Of a DNA stretch of 50,851 nt, positions 8,718 to 16,873 are shown in pieces (the first letter of the stretch is position 1; every line of letters starts with the position of its first letter). A program made the position numbers and the translations under genes. Source of the stretch: a virus; IMG/VR virus record IMGVR_UViG_3300046507_000357, positions 1 to 50,851 of that record; one strand, 5' to 3'. A model generated the notes under the pieces. It saw nothing but the letters and a program-made list of their open reading frames with translations. It ran no database searches and was not told the DNA's origin.

Positions 8718-10082
8718 ATGAAACGACAAACCGTCTACGCAGGTCAAGTTCCTCTCGAAACCGACCTGCTGAACACGAACAAGAACGTGCTGACCGCAAT
8801 CGGCCACGTGCTGCAAGACATGCTCGGCACGTCGACGCTGTTCTCGGGGCTCGCCTGCGTGCCGACTGCGCCCGCCGGCATGACGGTCAACGTCAACCCT
8901 GGCCGCGCTTACTCGCTGCAAGCGATCGACACTGGCGCATGGTCGTCGCTGGCCGCTGACACGCATCAGATCATGAAGCAAGGCATCTTGCTCGACGCGC
9001 AGAACTTTTCGTGCCCGGCCCCGACGACGGCCGGATTCTCGATCAACTACCTGATCCAGGGCGCGTTTCAAGAGGTAGACACTGGATCGACTGTGCTGCC
9101 TTACTACAATGCGACGAACCCGTCGCAAGCATACAACGGGCCGAACGGCACCGGCACGTCGCAGACGACCGCGCGCGACAACACAGTGCAGCTTCAGGTG
9201 AAAGCTGGCGTCGCAGCCACGACCGGCTCGCAGATCACGCCGACGCCTGATGCTGGTTTCAATGGCTTGTGGGTCGTCACGGTGCCGTTTGGCGCCTCGA
9301 CTATCACGTCGGCCAACATCAGCCAGTACATCGGTGCGCCTTTCCTTACGGCGCCGCTTCTGTCGCAGATTCAATCGTCTCCGGGGCGCCTGCTTCGCAC
9401 AAGCATTTATACCAACGTCGGTGGCACGCAATACGTGTCCGTCAATGGTGCGACGCCGACGACAACCGGTGCCTCTTCGTGGACCGCGCTATCGACTACG
9501 AATGCTATCGAATACGAAGGTTGCGGGGGTGGTGCAGGTGCCAGTGGTGCGGGCGGCCAGGGCTCCTCGACAGTCGGCATTGGTGCCTCGGGCGGCAGTG
9601 GATCATGGGGCAGAGGCAGGTTGCTTGCTGGATTTAGCGGCACCCAATCCGTTACGGTAGGCGCTGGTGGAACGGCTGGCACATCGGCCCCCTCCAATGG
9701 CGGGAGCGGTTCGGCCACTTCGTTGGGAGCATTAGCGTCATGGCCCGGCGGCGGAGCGTCGACGTTTGTGAATGGCGTCACGACACCAGCGATCGTAGGA
9801 GCTGGGGCCGGCGGCGCGGCACCGACAGGATGCAACATATTTGGCAGCGCGGGCAATTCTGCTGAAGCGGGAATTTTCGCTTCGACATCAGTCGGAGTTA
9901 GCGGAAAAGGTGGCGACACGCCGTATGGAGCCGGTGGCCAATCGGTGGCCGCCGGGGCTCCCGGCCAGCCAGGTTCGGGGTATGGGTCGGGCGCCAGCGG
10001 TGCTGCCGTAGGAGGTTCGGGCACGGGCCAACCGGGCGCAGTCGGTGCAAACGGCATTCTCATCATCCGCGAATATTCCTAA
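8718..10082 (+). CDS. tail fibre with glycine-rich C-terminal domain
   Basis: 454 residues. The N-terminal ~240 residues look like a baseplate-binding and shaft region. From about residue 265 the chain is strongly Gly/Ala/Ser-rich and ends G-I-L-I-I-R-E-Y-S, the signature ending of glycine-rich tip domains found in phage fibres and adhesins, where polyglycine-II layers form the receptor-binding tip. It is the best candidate for the host-range determinant. The ribosome site is weak (AAAG ahead of ATG). Confidence 0.75.
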   Translation: MKRQTVYAGQVPLETDLLNTNKNVLTAIGHVLQDMLGTSTLFSGLACVPTAPAGMTVNVNPGRAYSLQAIDTGAWSSLAADTHQIMKQGILLDAQNFSCPAPTTAGFSINYLIQGAFQEVDTGSTVLPYYNATNPSQAYNGPNGTGTSQTTARDNTVQLQVKAGVAATTGSQITPTPDAGFNGLWVVTVPFGASTITSANISQYIGAPFLTAPLLSQIQSSPGRLLRTSIYTNVGGTQYVSVNGATPTTTGASSWTALSTTNAIEYEGCGGGAGASGAGGQGSSTVGIGASGGSGSWGRGRLLAGFSGTQSVTVGAGGTAGTSAPSNGGSGSATSLGALASWPGGGASTFVNGVTTPAIVGAGAGGAAPTGCNIFGSAGNSAEAGIFASTSVGVSGKGGDTPYGAGGQSVAAGAPGQPGSGYGSGASGAAVGGSGTGQPGAVGANGILIIREYS

Positions 10083-10105
10083 CCAGGTTTCACGACAATC
10101 CGTTC

Positions 10106-11710
10106 ATGGTCAACAAAATACTCGGCGCATTCGGCGCCATGCTCGCGCTCGTCTGCGCGCAGGCTAATGCGCAATTTATTCAAGGTCAAATCCTGACTGC
10201 CGCGCAACTCAACAATGCATTGGCGGCGCCGACGATCACGAGCGGATCGATTAATGGCGCAGCGATAGGCGCCACCGTTCCGTCAACGGCCTCATTCACC
10301 ACTCTCTTGTCTAGCGGCGTGGCCACCCTCCATGGCGTCGTCACGCCGTCTACCGGCCAGTTCTATCAGAACATGGGCGCGACGGTGAATCGCGTTAGCG
10401 ATCGGCTCTTCGTCGGCCCCGCCGTTTTGAACAATGCCACGAACGTCGCTTCGCAACCGGACTGGCTCACGACCTATCAGCTTGCGAAGGGCCGTACCTA
10501 CGGGTACGTTCAGACGTCGCAAATGTCCGTGCTCAACGGCCCTGCGTCGCAAGACTCGCTCACCACGCTTGTTGTCGGTGCACAGACAACCGGTCGATCG
10601 GGCGGCAGTCAGGTGATCGCGGTTACCGGCATGGGCGTCAATAATCAAACATCGGGAGGCCTTGGCAACCAGGCTTGGGGCGGATACTTCGAAGCGTTTC
10701 GCGACACTGGCACGGCAGGCAATGGCGGGGCATACGGAATCGAAGTCGATACGATGAACTATGTCGGCTCCGCTGCAGTGACTGACCCATATGTGCAATC
10801 GAGTGATCAGACAGTATCTGCGCAACTAGCGGCTGGCGGCGGATTCCCTGGAACCATGTACCCGACGACGGTCGGTATCAATTTCCAGAACAACAACTCG
10901 ACCTTTGACAAGGGAATCGTATTCGGCTCCAACGCGATTACGGGTGCGACAGGCACTTCGGGAACTGGAATCGCGATAGCGCTTGGGAAGGGTCACGAAC
11001 TGCAATGGTATGGCGCGGCATCGACTCCCACGTCAAATATTCTCGGACTTGGGACCACCTCCGCAGGAGGCGTATCGCAGCAGTTCAGCGACAACCTCGT
11101 GCAGTGGATGAATTCAGCGAACGCGCCGATCTTTGGCGCTTCAGGCACATCCGGTTCTGCCAACTACATCCTGGCATCCAATGCGACGTCGGGCAACGCA
11201 CCGGCTTTTGCGGCACAAGGTACTGATGCCAACATCTCGATTGCCATCGCGGGAAAAGGAACTGGTGGGGCGCTGCTGCAAGGTGGAACGTCGGGGACCG
11301 CCGCGCCGGCTGGGTACATGGGGCAGGTCGTCGGTTCGGATGTACCGGCACCGGGATCGTCAGTTACATCTGCTGCCATTGCCAATGTAACCTCGGCGAG
11401 CGTTCCGGCTGGCAATTGGATGTGCTACGGAAACGTCCAGCAAATCCCCGGTGCTAGCACGGCAATTGGTCAGAACGCTGCGTGGATCAGCACCACTTCA
11501 GCAGCGCTGCCGAGTGCCCTTGAAAACGCCGGATATGCCAAGCGCGTGACAACGGCGAGCGCCACCGCGACCATCGAAGGCATGAACGTTGGTCCGGTCT
11601 TCTACACCTTTACATCGAGCACGCCGGTTTACCTATCGTCTCAGGTGAACTACAGCAGCGGCACAACGGGCACGCAATACGGTGCTCTAAACTGTGTGCG
11701 ATTCCATTGA
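10106..11710 (+). CDS. fibre-like protein with Sec signal peptide
   Basis: 534 residues. The first 23 form a classical Sec signal (M-V-N-K-I, Ala/Leu core, A-Q-A-N-A then Q). After it comes I-T-S-G-S-I-N-G-A-A-I-G, a repeat style common in phage fibre shafts, followed by a Gly/Ser/Thr-rich beta domain with few charges. The gene is in the late direction, 23 bp after the tail fibre, so a second fibre is the default reading. An export signal on a virion protein is unexpected. It could instead be an exported phage product that acts at the cell surface. The function is not established. Confidence 0.55.
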   Translation: MVNKILGAFGAMLALVCAQANAQFIQGQILTAAQLNNALAAPTITSGSINGAAIGATVPSTASFTTLLSSGVATLHGVVTPSTGQFYQNMGATVNRVSDRLFVGPAVLNNATNVASQPDWLTTYQLAKGRTYGYVQTSQMSVLNGPASQDSLTTLVVGAQTTGRSGGSQVIAVTGMGVNNQTSGGLGNQAWGGYFEAFRDTGTAGNGGAYGIEVDTMNYVGSAAVTDPYVQSSDQTVSAQLAAGGGFPGTMYPTTVGINFQNNNSTFDKGIVFGSNAITGATGTSGTGIAIALGKGHELQWYGAASTPTSNILGLGTTSAGGVSQQFSDNLVQWMNSANAPIFGASGTSGSANYILASNATSGNAPAFAAQGTDANISIAIAGKGTGGALLQGGTSGTAAPAGYMGQVVGSDVPAPGSSVTSAAIANVTSASVPAGNWMCYGNVQQIPGASTAIGQNAAWISTTSAALPSALENAGYAKRVTTASATATIEGMNVGPVFYTFTSSTPVYLSSQVNYSSGTTGTQYGALNCVRFH

Positions 11711-11714
11711 TTTC

Positions 11715-12803
11715 CTAGGCGCTTTGGGCGCGCTCTAGTGGGCGCTCAGATCCAGTCTCGCCAGAGTGCAATTCTCGGGGGCGTCGGCGCATGAACGGTT
11801 GCTCGATCAGCCTGTGTGCTACCTCGGCGATCAGCATGCAGCCGGGGAAAAATATCAGAGCCGACGCAACGGGGTCCGTCTGGAACAGCCCATGGTGCAA
11901 CATCGTTTTCAGCATCGTCACGTTGCATAGATAGAGCGCGTAGCTCCGGGTGCTTATCCATTTAACGACTGGCACGTTATCGAGTTTCTGGAAGCTGGCC
12001 CACAGCACGATCGCGGCGAATGACGCAGAGGCCACGCTCATCGTCATCGTCCGCGTGAAAAAGTCTCCAAATTTGATGACGTAAAGCATGAGCAATATCG
12101 TTACGTCGGCGCCGACGAATCCTAGGACACCAATCCAACTGGCCAACTTTCTCAGATCGAAAGTGTGCGCCGCCCACGCGGCCAGGATGCCATAGGCGAT
12201 TGCGTCAAGCCTGAAGACGACGACGCGTCGGAAATGCAGATCAAAGTCGACGTTCGGGTTGTAAGCGATCATGCGCAATGCCATGGGCACGACCATGAGG
12301 ATCAGCGCAATCAGAAGGATTCGTGTGCGAGGCTTAACTCCAGCGCATATCGCAAACAGCGCGGGGAATAGAAGGTAGAACCATTCTTCGACGGCCAGTG
12401 ACCAACTTTCCTCGAACCAATGGGGCATCGGCCACGCAAGGTTTTGCAGGAAGACGAGGTACCCCAGGCATTTCGCAGTCCAGCCGTGGTCGAGAGTGAG
12501 CCCCCAAAATGTGACAAACATCGAGACCAGGAAGAACGTCCAGTAGAGCGGCACCGTCCGCATCCAGCGACGAACGTAGAAGTTTCGCGCGACCTTCCAT
12601 GAAAAGCCATTCTCGAAGTCGCGCAGGATGATGCCGCCGATCAGGAACCCGCTTAGCGCAAAAAACAGCACGACGCCGAGGTCACCGAGTACGTAGAAAA
12701 TCCTCGGAGTTTCTTTGACTGCACAGGACATGTAGTGGGCAACGAGCACCGGCAGAATCGCGCACATTCGCACAACGTCAAGGCCGAAATTCCTGTTCTT
12801 CAT
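11715..12803 (-). CDS. acyltransferase 3 family integral membrane protein (OafA-like)
   Basis: 362 residues with about ten hydrophobic segments. Near the N-terminus H23 lies in V-A-H-Y; R78, R79 and R82 form the R-R-W-M-R motif, and E-S-W-S-L-A-V-E-E-W-F-Y-L-L-F-P follows. These are hallmarks of acyltransferase-3 (PF01757) enzymes that O-acetylate LPS O-antigen or other glycans across the inner membrane. Phage copies usually change the receptor and block superinfection. It lies downstream of the SGNH gene, convergent with the fibre genes, and probably shares the operator-bearing promoter at 13852-13880. Confidence 0.85.
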   Translation of the reverse strand: MKNRNFGLDVVRMCAILPVLVAHYMSCAVKETPRIFYVLGDLGVVLFFALSGFLIGGIILRDFENGFSWKVARNFYVRRWMRTVPLYWTFFLVSMFVTFWGLTLDHGWTAKCLGYLVFLQNLAWPMPHWFEESWSLAVEEWFYLLFPALFAICAGVKPRTRILLIALILMVVPMALRMIAYNPNVDFDLHFRRVVVFRLDAIAYGILAAWAAHTFDLRKLASWIGVLGFVGADVTILLMLYVIKFGDFFTRTMTMSVASASFAAIVLWASFQKLDNVPVVKWISTRSYALYLCNVTMLKTMLHHGLFQTDPVASALIFFPGCMLIAEVAHRLIEQPFMRRRPRELHSGETGSERPLERAQSA

Positions 12804-12836
12804 GGTTTACGCTGGATAGTTATGCGTGATGGCTGG

Positions 12837-12854
12837 CGCCCGCGCAGACGGGCG
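12837..12854 (-). other. GC-rich hairpin between SGNH and acyltransferase genes
   Basis: Perfect 6-bp stem CGCCCG/CGGGCG with a six-base loop and no T-run, within the 103-bp gap of the two-gene operon. It may stabilise or attenuate the transcript. Nothing else is seen in the gap. Confidence 0.4.
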
Positions 12855-12906
12855 GACCATGTTACAACATTTCGCGATCTTTCCAGCGCAAACAGAATGA
12901 CGCAGA

Positions 12907-13809
12907 TTAGTGCATCGCGGATTGCAGGCGATAAGCAACCAGCTCGGCTAGTACCTCGTGACCCAGGTCGTTCGGATGAACTGCGTCCTGGGTGATGTCG
13001 ATCGCATTGAGTGCGCCAGACTGCTCTTCCGGCAGCAGCGCGTTCTTTTCGCTGACGTATGGCAGGTTGAATTCCTGCATTACCGGCATGTGCCAGTCCT
13101 GCGCGTTATGCCCTGACCGATCCATGACGGCTAGCATCACGAGGGCCGGGTGCGAAGGCGCGTTGAGGATCTGCTGGACCAGATCGCGATAGCTAACCGT
13201 GCTGTTGCTGTTCCATTGGTCGTTGACGTCGAAGTCGACCATGACGAGATCCGGGCTGTAGCTAAGGACATCGTTCTGGACGCGCTGCGCGCCGAAAGCC
13301 GAATCGGTCTGGCCGATTCCCGCATTGATAAGTGTCATCTTTGATTGCGGGAATGTGGCCTGCCACCAGCCGAAAACGCGATTGACGTAGCAGTATTTCG
13401 GCTCAGTACACCACGCGCCTTGCGTCACGCTTCCGCCGATGGCTGCGATCGTGATTGGCTGGCCGGCGGCCGCCTTAGCGAGCACTGCCTTGATGCGAGT
13501 GTCGTCGCCATAGTTGACGACCGACCTGTTCAGGACCGCGGCGTCAACAATGCACGTCGGGTTTGCCTTGGCGTCGCTGACGTAGCAGGGTTGCGCGGGC
13601 TTCACGGTATTTCCCGATGAGCTGGCGGAGGCCTGTGTACTCGACCCTCCCCCGCCACCGCCGCAGGCAGACAGCAACAGCGCTGCGCAAACCATAAATG
13701 CGCATGTAACGGATACTACAATAGTATCCTTTATGGACAAATTTTTTGAGCCGATCAACAGCGTAAGCAGGCTGATTGGTCGATGAGCCCTGTACCGATT
13801 CGGTTTCAT
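12907..13809 (-). CDS. SGNH/GDSL-family hydrolase lipoprotein
   Basis: 300 residues. A signal segment ends in lipobox L-L-S-A-C (C49), followed by poly-Gly/Ser. SGNH blocks are present: G-G-S-V-T-Q (catalytic S127), N-A-G-I-G (block II), V-D-F-D-V-N-D (N196) and D-A-V-H-P-N-D (D275, H278). The family hydrolyses or transfers acyl esters on lipids and glycans. Beside an acyltransferase, a surface-glycan modifying or trimming role is likely. The start was set by GGAGA seven bases before ATG at 13809; an in-frame ATG pair lies just upstream. The n-region of ~30 residues is long for a lipoprotein. Confidence 0.8.
   Translation of the reverse strand: MKPNRYRAHRPISLLTLLIGSKNLSIKDTIVVSVTCAFMVCAALLLSACGGGGGGSSTQASASSSGNTVKPAQPCYVSDAKANPTCIVDAAVLNRSVVNYGDDTRIKAVLAKAAAGQPITIAAIGGSVTQGAWCTEPKYCYVNRVFGWWQATFPQSKMTLINAGIGQTDSAFGAQRVQNDVLSYSPDLVMVDFDVNDQWNSNSTVSYRDLVQQILNAPSHPALVMLAVMDRSGHNAQDWHMPVMQEFNLPYVSEKNALLPEEQSGALNAIDITQDAVHPNDLGHEVLAELVAYRLQSAMH
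13711..13729. promoter_or_regulatory. 19-bp operator repeat inside SGNH gene start
   Basis: GGATACT-N5-AGTATCC, a perfect 7-bp inverted repeat of the dispersed operator family. It is the only strong copy inside a coding region, about 27 codons into the SGNH gene and 124 bp from the promoter copy. The spacing could allow looping or a road-block. No good -35 box lies at the usual offset. Confidence 0.55.
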
Positions 13810-13851
13810 GGTGTTTTCTCCGTTCATCATTTTGATGTTGTGGCGATACGA

Positions 13852-13880
13852 AGGATACTAATGCAGTATCGCAAACGCAA
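13852..13880 (-). promoter_or_regulatory. promoter with operator repeat for surface-modification operon
   Basis: On the minus strand TTGCGT (13880-13875), 17-bp spacer and TATCCT (13857-13852). The operator GGATACT-N5-AGTATCG (13853-13871) fills the spacer and -10, so a bound protein would block this promoter. It is about 45 bp upstream of the SGNH start. Confidence 0.6.
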
Positions 13881-13902
13881 GCAGTTTTTGTATCGCAACC
13901 CC

Positions 13903-13924
13903 AAGCCGCCTAGCGCGGTTTTTT
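13903..13924 (+). terminator. short terminator-like hairpin before lysis genes
   Basis: CCGC/GCGG stem (extended by A-T and G-T pairs) with a 5-base loop, followed by six T. It could stop late transcripts reading antisense through the conversion operon. The stem is short, so it may be leaky. Confidence 0.45.
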
Positions 13925-13937
13925 CTTTGGAAGCCCG

Positions 13938-14204
13938 ATGGATCTCAACGTTTTGAACAGTTGGCTGCTCACGGCTGCCGGCGGCGCAGGAGTGGTCGTC
14001 TGGTGGCTATTCCGCACCGTTCACGCCCGCGTTGAGCGCGCAGAGACGGCGCTGGCTGAATTCAAGCTGCACTGTGCCGAGAATTTCGTCACGTCGAACA
14101 CGCTTGAAAAGGCGCTCGACAATCTGAACAAGACGATCGGCGCAGTGTTCGCGAAGTTGGAGCGCATCGAGGACAAGCTGGATCTCAAGGCGGACAAGCC
14201 ATGA
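13938..14204 (+). CDS. small membrane protein with coiled coil, holin-like candidate
   Basis: 88 residues: one hydrophobic segment (about residues 9-25, W-L-L-T-A-A-G-G-A-G-V-V-V-W-W-L-F) and then a charged heptad-like helix to the C-terminus. It overlaps the endolysin start by 4 bp. Single-TM coiled-coil proteins in this position are found in phage lysis cassettes as holins or holin regulators. The clearer two-TM holin lies 1.2 kb downstream, so this may be an antiholin or an unrelated membrane protein. Confidence 0.5.
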   Translation: MDLNVLNSWLLTAAGGAGVVVWWLFRTVHARVERAETALAEFKLHCAENFVTSNTLEKALDNLNKTIGAVFAKLERIEDKLDLKADKP

Positions 14205-14851
14205 CCATCACGCCAGCACTGCTTCAGGTTGCATGTGGTGCCAGCGCCGCCAATGCCGCCAAGTACGCGGCCCCCTTGCAAGCCGCATGCGATCGCTACT
14301 CGGTCAACACGCCGTTGCGCATCGCTGCGTTTCTCTCGCAAGTGGGCCACGAAAGCGCAGGGCTATCGGCGAGTCAGGAGTCGTTCAACTATGGCGTACC
14401 GGGATTGATGGCGACATGGCCGCGCAAGATGCCGTTCGCGCTGGCTAACACGCTCGGCCGGCAGCCCAATGAGCCGTTTGTGCCAGTCGCGCGCCAGCAG
14501 CGCATCGCGTCGATCGTGTACGCGAACCAGTACGGCAACGGCGACAGCATGACGGGCGACGGCTGGCGATACCGCGGCAGCGGCCTGATCCAGTTGACGT
14601 TTCACGACAACTTTGTCGCGTTCGGCCATGACATTTCGCTCGATCTGGTGACGGCGCCTGACAAGCTGCGCGCCGATCCCGCGCTGTGCGCTTTGTCGGC
14701 CGGCTGGTTTTGGGTCGAGCACGGCTGCAACACGCTGGCCGACGCTGGCGCGCTCGATTCGATCACGCGCCGGATCAATGGCCCCGCGATGAAAGGGAAG
14801 GGCGAGCGCGACGCGCTTTACGCCGCTGCAAAGAACGCGCTCGGCATCTGA
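14201..14851 (+). CDS. endolysin, glycoside hydrolase family 19 (chitinase-like)
   Basis: 216 residues. Catalytic Glu pair E51 (Q-V-G-H-E-S-A-G) and E60 (S-Q-E-S-F-N-Y), then G-D-G-W-R-Y-R-G-S-G-L-I-Q-L-T, the GH19 substrate cleft. Such phage enzymes cleave peptidoglycan glycan strands. There is no signal peptide, so release should depend on a holin. It ends I-N-G-P-A-M-K-G...A-L-Y typical of the group. Confidence 0.9.
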   Translation: MTITPALLQVACGASAANAAKYAAPLQAACDRYSVNTPLRIAAFLSQVGHESAGLSASQESFNYGVPGLMATWPRKMPFALANTLGRQPNEPFVPVARQQRIASIVYANQYGNGDSMTGDGWRYRGSGLIQLTFHDNFVAFGHDISLDLVTAPDKLRADPALCALSAGWFWVEHGCNTLADAGALDSITRRINGPAMKGKGERDALYAAAKNALGI

Positions 14852-14894
14852 TCACCGGCGGCGCAGCCTCTTGCAGCCGGAATTGCTGTTCCAC

Positions 14895-14917
14895 AAGCCG
14901 CCTCCGGGCGGTTTTTT
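14895..14917 (+). terminator. rho-independent terminator after endolysin
   Basis: AAGCCGCC-TCCG-GGCGGTTTTTT. The 5-bp GC core (14898-14902 with 14907-14911) is extended by G-T and A-T pairs, with a four-base loop and T-run. Located between endolysin and the HNH-like gene. Confidence 0.65.
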
Positions 14918-14927
14918 ACGCCCGCAC

Positions 14928-15413
14928 ATGACCGACGTTACCCAAATTCACGAAGAGAAAGAGACGTTGACCGTCGCCGTCAACATCCCAGGCCACGAGC
15001 CGCGCAAGACGACGGCTCTATTCGAGCGCACACGCAAGCAACTGATCGCGCGCGACGGCGGCCGCTGTTTCGTTTGCAACGCGACCGCAGAGCAGAGCGG
15101 CCATCCGCTCGAGGCGCATCACCATCCGATCGAGCGCTCATTCGCCGAAATGATCGATTGGGACCGCTTCAAGCTCGACGCGCAAGCCGGCGTATGGGGC
15201 GCTGCAATCAAGGCGTTCGATTGGGACGACTTCACCGACTGGACGCAGTTTGTCGACGACATGACCGTCAACGGCATGTTGCTCTGTAAGGCGCACCACA
15301 TCGGGAAAGATGAGGGCATGCATGCGCTGCCTTTCCCCATCTGGATCGCGCAAAAGTACGGCAAAGAGGGCTACCAGTTCTCGGCCGCAGAAGTCATCCA
15401 CCACGCAGCATAG
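14928..15413 (+). CDS. HNH-like zinc-binding nuclease-type protein
   Basis: 161 residues from the ATG at 14928. C47-x2-C50 (C-F-V-C-N) is followed by E-A-H-H-H-P-I-E-R, then after ~60 residues L-L-C-K-A-H-H-I-G-K-D-E-G-M-H. This is the layout of a divergent His-Cys/HNH fold with a Zn site. Nuclease activity is plausible, but the catalytic Asn is not obvious. It sits within the lysis region of unrelated genes, as a moron might. The upstream in-frame ATG lies inside the terminator and was rejected. Confidence 0.6.
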   Translation: MTDVTQIHEEKETLTVAVNIPGHEPRKTTALFERTRKQLIARDGGRCFVCNATAEQSGHPLEAHHHPIERSFAEMIDWDRFKLDAQAGVWGAAIKAFDWDDFTDWTQFVDDMTVNGMLLCKAHHIGKDEGMHALPFPIWIAQKYGKEGYQFSAAEVIHHAA

Positions 15414-15423
15414 GAGCATTCTC

Positions 15424-15642
15424 ATGGCCCAAAATTCCGCAGTCATCACCGGCGGCGTCGCGATCTCGACCGCGACTCTCATGCCCGCAATTGAATGGGC
15501 GCTCGGCCTGGCATTTCATGTGCCGGTGCCCGCCAGCGTTTCGTCGCTCGTCGCCGGCGTCGTGGTGGCTGGCGCTCATGCTGCCATCAACTACGTGAAC
15601 GCGCGTCTCGCTTCAAAGCAAGCCGCAACTCTCGCGCAGTAA
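15424..15642 (+). CDS. holin
   Basis: 72 residues with two hydrophobic segments (about 5-27 and 35-57) joined by a short turn V-P-V-P-A-S and a short polar C-terminus. Size, topology and location between endolysin and a lysis lipoprotein fit a class II holin. Good ribosome site (TAGGAG) seven bases before ATG. Confidence 0.7.
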   Translation: MAQNSAVITGGVAISTATLMPAIEWALGLAFHVPVPASVSSLVAGVVVAGAHAAINYVNARLASKQAATLAQ

Positions 15643-15682
15643 TCACCCACGCCGCGCCGCGGCACTCTCTGGACACAATCCC

Positions 15683-16135
15683 ATGAAGAAGATTCTCGCC
15701 GCTCTTGCGGCTGGCCTCGTCGCGCTCGCTCTCTGTGCATGCGCCGGCGCCCCGACGCTCACGTTCGCTCAGCAGGTAAGCATCGCATGCGGCGCTGCCA
15801 ACGGCGAAATCGCCATCCTGAAGGGTGACGGCGTATTCACTGGCGGCGCAGAAAAGACGCTGACCGAGACCGTTCAGCCTGCAGTTGACAAGGTTTGCTC
15901 TGCCGGCGCATCGGTCGCGAAACCGGACTTGCAGTCGATCGTCAATGCGACGCTGCCGCTCGTCAAGTCGCTGGTGGACTCGTCGTCGCTGTCGCCTGAC
16001 AAGATCAGAGCCGCCGACGCAGCGATTGATACGGGCGTTCTGGCGTTCAACATTGCCATCAGCCTCGCTCCTGCTGTCACGGCCACGGCGCCGGTTGCAG
16101 CATCGACGCCGCTCGCTGGTGCGCCGCTGCAATGA
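15683..16135 (+). CDS. phage lipoprotein in lysis region
   Basis: 150 residues: M-K-K-I start, hydrophobic core and lipobox A-L-C-A-C (mature C20). The rest is Ala-rich and helical with a second hydrophobic stretch near residues 120-140. No overlapping Rz/Rz1 pair or unimolecular spanin with a C-terminal TM was recognised in this cassette, so this lipoprotein is a candidate for the outer-membrane step. That is inference only. It overlaps the next start by 4 bp. Confidence 0.6.
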   Translation: MKKILAALAAGLVALALCACAGAPTLTFAQQVSIACGAANGEIAILKGDGVFTGGAEKTLTETVQPAVDKVCSAGASVAKPDLQSIVNATLPLVKSLVDSSSLSPDKIRAADAAIDTGVLAFNIAISLAPAVTATAPVAASTPLAGAPLQ

Positions 16136-16524
16136 GCAAGTTCCTCTCCGGCGACCTGGACGCGGATCTGATCAAGGAGTCGCCGCCGACTTGGCGGCTG
16201 AATGAGCCGGTTGTCTACCAGTCCGACGTAGCAGGGCAGACGTTCACCGTGCCGGCCGGTTTTGTCACCGACCTTGCGTCAGTGCCGCGCTGGCCTCTGG
16301 TCTACCTGCTGGCGGGCGGAACAGCCAATCAGGCTAGCGTCGTCCATGATTTTCTGTACTCGACGCACCTCGTCACGCGCGATGTAGCCGACGCTGTTCT
16401 GCGTGAGGCGTCCTTGCTGACTGGCGTTGCAGCGTGGCGCGCGGCCCTCATGTTCTATGGCGTGCGCGCTTTCGGCTGGTCGCATTGGGGCAGCGGGGCG
16501 GCTGCAAAGCAGGGCAGCGCCTAG
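16132..16524 (+). CDS. DUF1353 family phage protein
   Basis: 130 residues containing P-A-G-F-V-T-D-L-A-S-V-P-R and S-V-V-H-D-F-L-Y, the conserved motifs of DUF1353 (PF07087). The family is common beside phage lysis genes and of unknown function. The conserved His/Asp residues suggest a small enzyme. Its stop overlaps the end of the opposite-strand 40-residue gene. Confidence 0.8.
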   Translation: MSKFLSGDLDADLIKESPPTWRLNEPVVYQSDVAGQTFTVPAGFVTDLASVPRWPLVYLLAGGTANQASVVHDFLYSTHLVTRDVADAVLREASLLTGVAAWRAALMFYGVRAFGWSHWGSGAAAKQGSA

Positions 16525-16643
16525 TCTAGCCGACCGTTTTTCAGGTCGTCTTTCGCCATGCGATACCCGCGGATTGCACTTACCAAGAGAAGGGCAGAAA
16601 GTGCGCCCAAAAACGAGAAAAAAAGTGTAGTCAAATCGCTCAT
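16521..16643 (-). CDS. 40-residue single-pass membrane protein
   Basis: Begins M-S-D-L-T-T-L-F-F with one hydrophobic segment (about residues 6-24) and a charged tail K-D-D-L-K-N-G-R-L-D. Ribosome site GGAGAGG three bases before ATG at 16643. It is the last gene of the leftward moron operon and lies next to the superinfection-immunity gene. It may assist that protein, but no family was recognised. Confidence 0.6.
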   Translation of the reverse strand: MSDLTTLFFSFLGALSALLLVSAIRGYRMAKDDLKNGRLD

Positions 16644-16656
16644 CGACCTCTCCAAG

Positions 16657-16848
16657 TTATGCGGCGCTGGCTGCCTTCGTGGCGGTCAGCGCCCATACGA
16701 GCGACGCAACCCAACCGATGAACGTCCAGCCAAGGAAGATGTTTAGCGCCACAATCGCACCGTAGTTGTGATGCCGGCGCGATCGCGCGACGAAAGTCGG
16801 AATGAAGTAGATCAGCAGCGATACGATCAGCAGGAGTATGGCGCTCAT
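16657..16848 (-). CDS. superinfection immunity protein (Imm family)
   Basis: 63 residues with two membrane segments and the pattern Y-F-I-P-T-F-V-A-R...H-H-N-Y-G-A-I...N-I-F-L-G-W-T-F-I-G-W. This matches the superinfection-immunity family (PF14373), named for T4 Imm, which blocks DNA entry of related phages at the inner membrane. In a prophage it would protect the lysogen. GGGG five bases ahead of ATG. Confidence 0.85.
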   Translation of the reverse strand: MSAILLLIVSLLIYFIPTFVARSRRHHNYGAIVALNIFLGWTFIGWVASLVWALTATKAASAA

Positions 16849-16873
16849 GTTTTCCCCGTATTTGGTCTTGTAG

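Noticed and set aside
9407-10066. Minus-strand Pro/Ala-rich open frame opposite the tail fibre
   Set aside because: It mirrors the glycine-rich codons of the fibre domain; composition is what antisense of Gly/Ala codons gives.
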